Below the pieces are notes generated by a model that saw nothing but the letters and a program-made list of their open reading frames with translations, was not told where the DNA came from and ran no database searches. A stretch of 57,662 nucleotides of DNA from Streptomyces himastatinicus ATCC 53653 (lineage in GTDB: Bacteria > Actinomycetota > Actinomycetes > Streptomycetales > Streptomycetaceae), in assembly GCF_000158915.1 (NCBI RefSeq), contig NZ_GG657754.1, forward strand, positions 7,549,000 through 7,606,661. The letters are read 5' to 3'. The position numbers and the translations under genes were made by a program. This document shows positions 50,591 through 57,662 of this stretch, one piece after another (the stretch's first letter is position 1; each line of letters begins with the position of its first letter).

Positions 50591-51689
50591 ATGGCACGCC
50601 CGTACGAGGTTTCGGTCCCGTTCCGGGCCGGGACCGGGGGATACGCGAGCTACCGGATTCCGGCGGTGGTGGTGACGCGCGCCGGGACGCTGCTGGCCTT
50701 CGCCGAGGGGCGGGTGGGGTCGTCCGCCGATCACGGGGACATCGACCTGGTGCTGAAGCGGTCCGCCGACGGGGGCCGGACCTGGGGCGCGCCCCAGGTC
50801 GTCGCCCGGAACGGCGACGGAACGGCCGGGAATCCCGCGCCCGTTGTGCTGGAGGACGGGCCGCACGCGGGCCGGGTCGTCCTGGTGCACGTCCGCAGCG
50901 CCGCCGCCGCGACCGAGGACCGGATCCGCCGCGGCGAGGTGTCCGCGGCGGACGGGCGGCGGGTGTGGCTGACGTACAGCGACGACGACGGCGTGAGCTG
51001 GAGCGCGGCCCGCGAGATCACCGAGTGGACGAAGCGCCCCGAGTGGCGCTGTACGCACCACTCCGGGGCATGCGCTGCGTTACGCACGCGACCACGCGGG
51101 CCGGATCGTCGTACGCACTCGCACTGTGGTGGATTCCCCCGGCGACGTCGGCACCGAGGGCCGGTACAACGGCGGGCACGACCTGCTGAGCGACGACGAC
51201 GGCGAGACCTGGCGGATCGGGTACGTGGACGACGACCCGGACGGCTACATCAACGTCAACGAGACGACCGCCGCCGAACTCCCCGACGGCCGGGTCTACT
51301 TCAACACCCGTAACGACGCGACCGCGCCCGGCACCCGCGCCGACGCGTACTCGTACGACGGCGGCACGACCCTGGCCACCCCCTTCCGGCCGCAGGCCGG
51401 GCTGGTGACGCCCGTGGTCGAGGGGAGCCTGCTGCACCTCTGCGAGCCGGACGTCCTGCTGTACTCCGGGCCCGCCGCACCCGGCTTCCGGGCCCTGATG
51501 ACGGTGCGGGCGAGCCGCGACGGCGGGGTCACCTGGCAGCCGGTGCACACCGTGGACGGGCTGCCCGCGGCCTACTCCGACCTGGTCAGGATCGATCAGG
51601 ACACGGTCGGACTGCTCTACGAGACCGGCGACTTCAGCGCCTACTCGACCATCACATTCCGGCGCGTTCCGGTGGAGGAGCTGGTATGA
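50591..51689 (+). pseudogene. Exo-alpha-sialidase (GH33, BNR repeats), frameshifted by two one-base deletions
   Basis: ATG 50591. Sialidase features: YRIP motif (ASYRIPAVVV) near residue 19, catalytic-Asp region ADHGDIDLVLK near 50, Asp boxes SADGGRTW, SDDDGVSW, SDDDGETW and SRDGGVTW, and VNETTAAELPDGR. The first two boxes are in one frame, the rest in another. Around 51048-51058 the bases read as if one G and one C were lost from a WRWYATTPG-like stretch; restoring both gives about 366 residues. No signal peptide, so it would act on imported glycans. Its stop overlaps the next gene's ATG (ATGA). Confidence 0.82.
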
Positions 51690-53023
51690 GCATGTCAGAT
51701 ATCACGGGACCTCGGCGGCGTGCCGTCCTCGGCGGTGCGGCCGCCGCGGCGGCCGGGTTCGCCCTCGCCGGCTGCGGCGGGGACGACGACGGGGGCGACG
51801 AGCCCAAGGGCCGTAAGAAGGGCGAGAAGATCACCCTGACCTTCTGGTCCTGGGTGCCGGGCATCGACAAGCCCGTGAACCTGTGGAACAGCAAGAACCC
51901 CGAGGTCCGGGTCAAGGTCGAGAAGGTGTCGGCGGTCGAGGGCGCCCAGTACGCGAAGATGCACGCCGCGATCAAGGCGGGCAACCCGCCGGACCTCGGC
52001 CAGATCGAGTACCCGGTGGTGCCCAGCTTCCTGATCGACAACGGGCTGCTCGACCTCACCAAGTACGGGATCGACCAGCACAAGGACATGTTCGTCGGCT
52101 GGCAGTGGCAGCAGTCGGTGTTCGGCAAGGGTGTGTACGCCGTACCGCAGGCGTCCGGGCCGATGGGGCTGTTCCTCCGTCAGGACCTCTTCGAGAAGTG
52201 GGGCGTCGAGCCGCCCGCCACCTGGGACGAGTACGAGGCGGCGGCCAAGGCGATCCGTAAGAAGGGCGCCTGGATCGAGACGTTCTCGGCGACCAACGGC
52301 AACCGCTTCGCGGGCCTCGCCTGGCAGGCCGGGGCGCGCTGGTTCGGCGCCGAGGGCGACACCTGGACCGTCTCGATCGACGACGAGCCGACCCGTAAGG
52401 TCGCCGACTACTGGGACGCGCTGGTCAAGCAGAAGCTGATCAAGACCATCCCGGACCGGCAGAACGCCTGGTACAAGGACGTCCAGACCGGCGCCATGGC
52501 CTCCTGGCTCGGCGCCAGCTGGGGCGACGCGCTGCTCGTCGGCAACGCCCCCAAGACCGCCGGGAAGTGGCGGGTCGTCCCCATGCCGCAGTGGAAGCGG
52601 GGCGAGGGGGCGTACGCCAACTGGGGCGGCTCCACGACCGCCGTCTTCGCCAAGACCAAGTACCCCAAGGACGCGCTGGACTTCGCGATCTGGCTCAACA
52701 CCGACCCCGAGTCGATCAAGCTGCTGATCGAGAACGGCTACGGCACCCCCGGCGCCAAGCGGGGCTACGCCACCTCCGACCTCGACGTCCACAAGGACTT
52801 CTTCGGCGGGCAGGCGTACAGCAAGGTGTTCGACGACGCGAGCAAGGGCGTGGACACCAGCTGGAAGTGGGGCCCGGCCACCGACACCCTCTACCAGCGG
52901 CTCGGCGACGCCTTCACGGCGGCCATCGGGGACGGGTCCTCGTTCCGGTCCGTGCTGAAGAAGGTGCAGCGGGACACGATCAGCGACCTCAAGGAAAAGG
53001 GCCTGAAGGCGGAGGCCGGATGA
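51686..53023 (+). CDS. Sugar ABC transporter substrate-binding lipoprotein
   Basis: 445 residues; ATG overlaps the sialidase stop. Twin-arginine-like signal (PRRRAVLGGAAAAAAGFALAGC) with lipobox LAGC. Mature part is a family-1 solute-binding protein (ITLTFWSWVPGIDKPV, NPPDLGQIEYPVVPS, TWDEYEAAAKAIRKKG). Coupled by ATGA to the permease at 53020. The sialidase context suggests a sialylated or related oligosaccharide ligand, but sequence alone does not fix it. Confidence 0.88.
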   Translation: MSMSDITGPRRRAVLGGAAAAAAGFALAGCGGDDDGGDEPKGRKKGEKITLTFWSWVPGIDKPVNLWNSKNPEVRVKVEKVSAVEGAQYAKMHAAIKAGNPPDLGQIEYPVVPSFLIDNGLLDLTKYGIDQHKDMFVGWQWQQSVFGKGVYAVPQASGPMGLFLRQDLFEKWGVEPPATWDEYEAAAKAIRKKGAWIETFSATNGNRFAGLAWQAGARWFGAEGDTWTVSIDDEPTRKVADYWDALVKQKLIKTIPDRQNAWYKDVQTGAMASWLGASWGDALLVGNAPKTAGKWRVVPMPQWKRGEGAYANWGGSTTAVFAKTKYPKDALDFAIWLNTDPESIKLLIENGYGTPGAKRGYATSDLDVHKDFFGGQAYSKVFDDASKGVDTSWKWGPATDTLYQRLGDAFTAAIGDGSSFRSVLKKVQRDTISDLKEKGLKAEAG

Positions 53024-53964
53024 CGGGCCGGGCGCCGGGCCGGATGCGGCGCATGACGCGGGCCGAGGCGCGCGGCGCGCGGGCGGCGGCCGGTTTCCTG
53101 CTGCCGTTCCTCGGGCTGTTCCTGCTCTGCTTCATCGCCCCCATCGGCTTCGCCCTCTACGAGAGCCTGCTGAAGGTCGAGCGCACCGGGCCGCTCGGCC
53201 TCGGCGGGGAGACGAAGGACGTCTGGGCCGGCCTGTCCAACTACGCCCACGCCCTCCAGGACGAGCACTTCACCGCCGGATTCGGGCGGGTGCTGCTCTT
53301 CGGCGCGGTCCAGATCCCGGTGATGATCGCCTTCGCGACCGCGCTCGCGCTGCTGCTGGAGGCGGCGTCCGCGCGCTGGGTCGGGTTCTTCCGCACCGCG
53401 TTCTTCCTGCCGTATGGGGTGCCCGGGGTGATCGCCTCGATCCTGTGGGGCTTCCTCTACGTACCGGGGATCAGCCCGCTGGTGGAGATGGCGCATTCGG
53501 CGGGCTGGGACGTCGACTTCCTGGGCCGCTCCACCGTGCTGTGGTCCATCGCCAACATCGTCACCTGGCAGTTCACCGGCTACAACATGCTGGTGCTGAT
53601 CGCCCAGCTCAAGGCCGTACCGGGGGAGCTGTACGAGGCGGCGAAGATCGACGGCGCGAGCGTCTGGCAGATCGCCGTGCACATCAAGCTCCCGCTGATC
53701 CGGCCCGCGCTCGTCCTCACCACGGTCTTCAGCCTCATCGGCACCCTCCAGCTGTTCGCCGAGCCCAAGGTGCTCAAACCGCTCACCAACTCGATCGACT
53801 CCGGCTACACCCCCAACCTGGCCGCCTACAACGAGGCGTTCACCAGCAACAACCAGCACATCGCCGCGGCCGAGGCGGTGCTGCTCGCGCTCGTCGCGTG
53901 CGTGCTGTCCTTCGGCTTCCTGCGGCTGGTGGGCCAGCGCGGCAAGGGCGGGGAGGACCGGTGA
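53020..53964 (+). CDS. Sugar ABC transporter permease (MalF type)
   Basis: 314 residues, about six membrane segments, EAA loop YEAAKIDGASVWQIAVHIKLP. Overlaps both neighbours by four bases (ATGA at its start, GTGA at its end). No ATPase in the operon; MsiK is the likely partner. Confidence 0.9.
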   Translation: MTGRAPGRMRRMTRAEARGARAAAGFLLPFLGLFLLCFIAPIGFALYESLLKVERTGPLGLGGETKDVWAGLSNYAHALQDEHFTAGFGRVLLFGAVQIPVMIAFATALALLLEAASARWVGFFRTAFFLPYGVPGVIASILWGFLYVPGISPLVEMAHSAGWDVDFLGRSTVLWSIANIVTWQFTGYNMLVLIAQLKAVPGELYEAAKIDGASVWQIAVHIKLPLIRPALVLTTVFSLIGTLQLFAEPKVLKPLTNSIDSGYTPNLAAYNEAFTSNNQHIAAAEAVLLALVACVLSFGFLRLVGQRGKGGEDR

Positions 53965-55355
53965 GCGGGGTGAGTGAGCCGGGCGGGCCAGCCGGACCAG
54001 GCGACCCGCCCGCGCCCGGGCCCGACGGGCGGGGTACACCGGGGCCCGGCGGCCCCGAGCATGCCGACCGCCGGGAACCTCCGGCCGCGGAAGGGTCCCC
54101 GCCGACCCACGCCCGAGACGTGCCCGCACCACGGTCCCGTCCCGGGGCGGGCGCGGACGACGGACCCCAGGGGCCCGCGCCCGACGAGGGCCCCGACGAG
54201 GGCGTGGGCAAGGCTGATGGCGTGGGCGCCGCCGGGCCCGCCCGTGTGGGCACGGCGAGTGCGGGCGATGGGCCCCCGGGGTCCGCGGCCGCCGGGCGGG
54301 CGGCCGGTGCGGGCGAAGGCGCGCAGCGCGGCGGCCCTTCGGGGACCGGGTCCGGGCGTCCCGCGGCTCGGGAGGGCCGGGCGACGGATCTGGCCGCGAT
54401 GGCCAGTACGGACCCGGCCGCTGCCGGGACCGCCGCCGTGGGCGGGACGGGCCCCGGCGAGGGCCCCGCACCGGGCGCGGGAGGCCCGGACCGCCGACGC
54501 GCGGAGCGCGAGCGGCGGCCCCCGCTGCGGTACCGCATCATCACCGTCTCGCTGCTCACCGTCGCCGCCGTCTACTTCCTCACCCCCGTCTACTGGCTCG
54601 TCGTCTCCTCGACCAAGTCCAGCAGTGACCTCTTCGGCACCTTCGGCTTCTGGTTCCACGACCCGGATCCGCTCGGCCGTCTGCACCAGGTGCTGACATA
54701 CGACGACGGCATCTACGCACGGTGGTTCGCCAACAGCCTGATGTACGCGGGTGTCGGCGCCCTCGCCGCCACGCTGCTGTCGGCCGCCGCCGGGTACGCC
54801 CTCGCCAAGTTCCGCTTCCCCGGGCGGGAGGGGATCTTCAACGTCATCCTGGCCGGGGTCCTCATCCCCGGCACTGCGCTCGCCCTGCCCCTCTACCTCC
54901 TCTTCAGCCGCATCGGCCTGGCCAACACCTATTGGGCCGTCCTCATCCCCAGCGTCGTCAGCCCCTTCGGCGTCTACCTCTGCCGGATCTACGCGGCCGC
55001 CGCCGTCCCCGACTCGCTGATGGAGGCGGCGCGGATCGACGGGGCGGGCGAGGCGCGGATCTTCTCCACGGTGGGGCTGCGGCTGATGACTCCGGCCCTG
55101 GTCACCGTCTTCCTGTTCCAGTTCGTGCACATCTGGAACAACTTCTTTCTGCCGCTGGTCATGCTCTCCGACTCCGACCTCTATCCGATCCAGCTCGGCC
55201 TGACCTCCTGGACGGGGTACGCGGACCGGCAGCCGGAGCTGTACCAGTACACGGTCGGCGGCGCCTTCCTGTCCGTACTGCCGCTGATGGTGCTGATGGG
55301 CGTCCTCCAGCGGTATTGGCGCACGGGGCTGACGGAGGGGAGCGTGAAGGCATGA
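53961..55355 (+). CDS. Sugar ABC transporter permease (MalG type) with a long disordered N-terminus
   Basis: 464 residues from the GTG overlapping the previous stop. Residues 1 to about 190 are almost only G, P, A, D, E, R and S, with no hydrophobic core. The usual permease begins at LRYRIITVSLLTVAAVYFLT, followed by EAARIDGAGEARIFSTVGLR (EAA loop). Typical MalG-type permeases are 270-300 residues, so about 170 are extra. If real, they form a cytosolic tail. An alternative start nearer the first membrane segment is possible: ATG codons in frame occur near 54400. I cannot tell which is used. Confidence 0.82.
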   Translation: MSGVSEPGGPAGPGDPPAPGPDGRGTPGPGGPEHADRREPPAAEGSPPTHARDVPAPRSRPGAGADDGPQGPAPDEGPDEGVGKADGVGAAGPARVGTASAGDGPPGSAAAGRAAGAGEGAQRGGPSGTGSGRPAAREGRATDLAAMASTDPAAAGTAAVGGTGPGEGPAPGAGGPDRRRAERERRPPLRYRIITVSLLTVAAVYFLTPVYWLVVSSTKSSSDLFGTFGFWFHDPDPLGRLHQVLTYDDGIYARWFANSLMYAGVGALAATLLSAAAGYALAKFRFPGREGIFNVILAGVLIPGTALALPLYLLFSRIGLANTYWAVLIPSVVSPFGVYLCRIYAAAAVPDSLMEAARIDGAGEARIFSTVGLRLMTPALVTVFLFQFVHIWNNFFLPLVMLSDSDLYPIQLGLTSWTGYADRQPELYQYTVGGAFLSVLPLMVLMGVLQRYWRTGLTEGSVKA

Positions 55356-55379
55356 CGTGGGCGTGACAGTATCGCTGTC

Positions 55380-56117
55380 ATGACTACTCCTGACGGTACG
55401 CCCGCCACGAACGAAGCCCCCGCCAAGAAGGCCCCCGCCAAGGACCCGTGGGACCTCCCGGACGTCTCCGGCCTGGTCGTCGGCGTGCTCGGCGGCACCG
55501 GCGACCAGGGCCGCGGCCTCGCCTACCGGCTGGCCCGGGCCGGGCAGAAGGTGATCATCGGCTCGCGCGCCGCCGAGCGCGCACAGACCGCGGCCGAGGA
55601 ACTGGGCGGCGCGGACCTGGGCATCGAGGGCGCGGACAACGCCGAGTGCTCGCGGCGCAGCGACATCGTGATCGTCGCGGTCCCGTGGGAGGGCCACGGC
55701 AAGACGCTGGAGTCGCTGCGGGAGGAGCTGAGCGGCAAGCTCGTCATCGACTGCGTCAACCCGCTGGGCTTCGACAAGAAGGGCGCGTACGCGCTGAAGC
55801 CGGAGGAGGGCAGCGCCGCCGAACAGGCCGCGGCCCTGCTCCCGGACTCCCGGGTCACCGCCGCCTTCCACCATCTGTCGGCCGTGCTGCTCCAGGACCC
55901 GGAGATCGCGGAGATCGACACGGATGTGATGGTGCTGGGCGAGTCCCGCGCGGACACCGATCTGGTGCAGGCCCTGGCCGCCCGCATCCCCGGCATGCGG
56001 GGCGTCTTCGCGGGCCGTCTGCGCAACGCCCACCAGGTCGAGTCCCTGGTGGCCAACCTGATCTCGGTCAACCGCCGCTACAAGGCCCACGCGGGCCTGC
56101 GCATCACGGACGTCTGA
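55380..56117 (+). CDS. npdG: F420-dependent NADP reductase (NpdG)
   Basis: 245 residues. A 28-residue Ala/Lys/Pro tail precedes the Rossmann motif VVGVLGGTGDQGRGLAYRLA. Later IVIVAVPWEGHGKTL and VIDCVNPLGFDKKG, and the end HAGLRITD, match F420:NADPH oxidoreductases. Interconverts reduced F420 and NADPH. It starts 24 bases after the permease and may be read through from that operon. Confidence 0.9.
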   Translation: MTTPDGTPATNEAPAKKAPAKDPWDLPDVSGLVVGVLGGTGDQGRGLAYRLARAGQKVIIGSRAAERAQTAAEELGGADLGIEGADNAECSRRSDIVIVAVPWEGHGKTLESLREELSGKLVIDCVNPLGFDKKGAYALKPEEGSAAEQAAALLPDSRVTAAFHHLSAVLLQDPEIAEIDTDVMVLGESRADTDLVQALAARIPGMRGVFAGRLRNAHQVESLVANLISVNRRYKAHAGLRITDV

Positions 56118-56212
56118 GAACACCGCTAGGGCGACCCGTACGCCCCCGCGGGGCATGGGCGACAATGTCGAGAGCGCCACCCCCGACAGGACCCCCACCA
56201 GGAGCCACCCCC

Positions 56213-56413
56213 ATGCCCCGCCTCGCCGTCTACGCCCTCCTCGTCTGCGCCCTCACCGTCGCCGCGGCCGTCGTCTCCTTCTCGCGGGGCAGCTGGCTCG
56301 GCGTGGTCTGGGTCCTGCTCGCCGGGGTCTCGTCCAACATGGCCTGGTTCTACGTACGCCGGGCCAAGGCCGAGCGGGACGCCGAGCGCGAGGCGACGGG
56401 CGCCACGGGCTGA
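56213..56413 (+). CDS. Small membrane protein (66 aa)
   Basis: ATG 56213 with AGGAG eight bases upstream. Two hydrophobic helices (LAVYALLVCALTVAAAVVSF and LGVVWVLLAGVSSNMAWFYV) and a charged C-terminus (RRAKAERDAEREATG). No family recognised; the N-terminus should face the cytosol or outside with a hairpin topology. Confidence 0.75.
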   Translation: MPRLAVYALLVCALTVAAAVVSFSRGSWLGVVWVLLAGVSSNMAWFYVRRAKAERDAEREATGATG

Positions 56414-56420
56414 GCGCGCG

Positions 56421-57227
56421 CTACGAGCTGAGCCCGCCGATCCCGGGGAACTGCGGCTCGCCCTGCCAGAAGCGGAAGAACTCCTGGCCGAAGTAGGTGT
56501 CGAACTGCGACACCCCCATCGCCCGCATGATCGCGTCGACCGCGTCGAAGAAGACCTGGTTGACCTCGGGGATCCACAGGATGCCGAAGACCGCGAGCAG
56601 CCCGAACGGCGCGTACGGCTCGACCTGCCGCCGGATGCGGTGGGACAGCCACGGCTCGATCACCCCGTAGCCGTCCAGCCCCGGAACCGGCAGGAAGTTC
56701 AGGATCGCGGCGGTGACCTGGAGCAGCGCCAGGAAGGCGAGCGCGAAGCGGAAGACCAGCGGCACCTGGTCCGCGCTGCCGAGCCAGAACGGGGCGGTGA
56801 GCGCGGCGGCGAACAGCACGTTCGTCAGCGGTCCGGCGGCGGATATCAGACTGTGCCGCCAGCGGCCCTGGATCCGGTGCCGCTCGATGAAGACCGCCCC
56901 GCCCGGCAGCCCGATACCGCCCATGATCACGAAGATCACGGGCAGCACGATGCTCAGCGCCACATGCGTGTACTTCAGCGGGTTGAGGGTGAGGTAGCCC
57001 TTCGCGCCGATCGACAGATCGCCGCCGTGGAGCGCGGTGCGGGCGTGCGCGTACTCGTGGAGACACAGCGAGACGACCCAGCCGGAGACCACGAAGAGGA
57101 ACACGGCGAAGCCGGGGCTGGCCGAGTAGTCCGTCCACACCGCCCACGCGGATACGACCATGATCGCGACCAGGCCGAGAAAAACAGGGCTGATCCGCCG
57201 CTCACGGCGGCTGATGGCGGTGGTCAT
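56421..57227 (-). CDS. Site-2-protease-family metalloprotease (M50)
   Basis: 268 residues from ATG 57227. Zinc motif LHEYAHA (HExxH) near residue 57, and NFLPVPGLDGYG near 180, the NPDG-like motif that gives the third ligand. Six or so membrane segments. Members cleave transmembrane substrates within the membrane; this short PDZ-less type is common in Streptomyces and its substrate is unknown. Convergent with the small membrane protein, seven bases apart. Confidence 0.87.
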   Translation of the reverse strand: MTTAISRRERRISPVFLGLVAIMVVSAWAVWTDYSASPGFAVFLFVVSGWVVSLCLHEYAHARTALHGGDLSIGAKGYLTLNPLKYTHVALSIVLPVIFVIMGGIGLPGGAVFIERHRIQGRWRHSLISAAGPLTNVLFAAALTAPFWLGSADQVPLVFRFALAFLALLQVTAAILNFLPVPGLDGYGVIEPWLSHRIRRQVEPYAPFGLLAVFGILWIPEVNQVFFDAVDAIMRAMGVSQFDTYFGQEFFRFWQGEPQFPGIGGLSS

Positions 57228-57406
57228 GCGCGAGGTTTCTCCGTCCGGTACCTGATCATGGTGCGTCGTACGGTGCCCCGCTCGACTCCCGGAAAACGTC
57301 GGACAGGGCTCCGGGAGTTCCAGGCACCGCGACCGACCGGTAAGTGGACGGGTGCGCTCCGGGAGTGGGTGAACCGTGAGCGGCGACCGTCGACAACAAT
57401 GGGGCC

Positions 57407-57662
57407 GTGCGCTACGCCATCCTCGGCACCACCCAGGCCCACCGCGACGACGGCACCCCCGTCGACCTCGGCGGCGCACGGCTGCGCGCCCTGCTGACCG
57501 CGCTCGCCCTGACCCCGGGGCGGCTGCGGACGAACGGCGCCCTCATCGCCGAGGTCTGGGACACCGATCCGCCCGCCGACGAGAACGGTGCGCTCCAGGC
57601 CCTCGTCGGGCGGCTGCGGCGGGCCGTCAGGCAAGGCGGCGATCGCGTCAGGGCCCGGCGGC
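57407..57662 (+). CDS. AfsR/SARP-family regulator, cut by the right edge
   Basis: A GTG at 57407 begins VRYAILGTTQAHRDDGTPVD, then LGGARLRALLTALALTPGRL and IAEVWDTDPPADENGALQAL. This is the OmpR-like winged HTH (trans_reg_C) of the SARP/BTAD regulators. It stays open to the last base, 85 residues in. There is no strong ribosome-binding site; an ATG at 57399 is in another frame. Divergent from the site-2 protease gene; the 179 bases between hold no clear element. Confidence 0.78.
   Translation, partial: MRYAILGTTQAHRDDGTPVDLGGARLRALLTALALTPGRLRTNGALIAEVWDTDPPADENGALQALVGRLRRAVRQGGDRVRARR

Noticed and set aside
57228..57406. Operator or promoter before the SARP gene
   Set aside because: No clear palindrome, direct repeat or -35/-10 pair could be defended in this gap.

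Overview
The window is a high-GC actinobacterial chromosome segment, almost certainly Streptomyces. Evidence: very GC-rich third codon positions, many GTG and TTG starts, Tat-type signal peptides, sugar ABC transporters without their own ATPase, and several actinomycete-specific regulatory elements that can be read directly (a rifampicin-associated element, DmdR/IdeR-type iron boxes, a blaL/blaA/blaB-type beta-lactamase locus). No rRNA, tRNA, CRISPR array or intact mobile element was found. The region looks like ordinary chromosome carrying a mosaic of nutrient-scavenging and resistance modules.

Layout. 1-2.0 kb: acidic hypothetical protein (cut by the left edge) and an MFS exporter. 2.2-6.5 kb: three-gene operon (old-yellow-enzyme-type demethylase, Rieske oxygenase, flavin/2Fe-2S reductase) that looks like quaternary-amine (glycine betaine or stachydrine) demethylation. 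6.5-8.8 kb: MFS exporter divergent from a LysR regulator. 8.8-15.1 kb: sugar operon (binding protein, two permeases, LacI repressor, GH5_18-like beta-mannosidase) with a near-consensus promoter and palindromic operator. 15.1-18.1 kb: amidase, VOC protein, DinB protein, WYL regulator. 18.1-20.4 kb: ABC-F ATPase behind a hairpin-rich leader. 20.4-23.4 kb: beta-lactamase BlaL divergent from a translationally coupled LysR/serine-hydrolase pair (BlaA/BlaB type). 23.4-34.8 kb: glycosyltransferase, DUF3558-like protein, SDR, PhoD phosphatase (frameshifted), Gfo/Idh oxidoreductase, Bcr/CflA exporter, serine hydrolase (frameshifted), Rsm22-like protein, TetR regulator with a palindromic operator, GDPD, Prim-Pol-like protein. 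34.9-40.3 kb: iron module, efeOBU plus a lipoprotein, then haem oxygenase, with iron boxes at both. 40.3-42.2 kb: methionine aminopeptidase, small conserved protein, P-loop kinase. 42.2-44.9 kb: rifampin phosphotransferase with a rifampicin-associated element. 44.9-49.2 kb: DUF4037-like protein, IS5-type transposase remnant, GNAT, MFS, aldo/keto reductase. 49.2-49.75 kb: a degenerate tandem array of ten ~40-bp units. 50.4-55.4 kb: sialidase plus sugar ABC transporter operon with promoter and operator; one permease has a long disordered N-terminus. 55.4-57.7 kb: F420:NADPH oxidoreductase, small membrane protein, site-2-protease-like protein, and the start of an AfsR/SARP regulator.

The strongest connected stories are the two glycan operons, the beta-lactamase regulon, the rifampin module and the iron regulon. 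Three genes (PhoD, a serine hydrolase, the sialidase) are broken only by single-base indels, most of them in homopolymers, one in a run of nine T. This pattern fits residual assembly errors better than biological decay, but the sequence alone cannot settle it.
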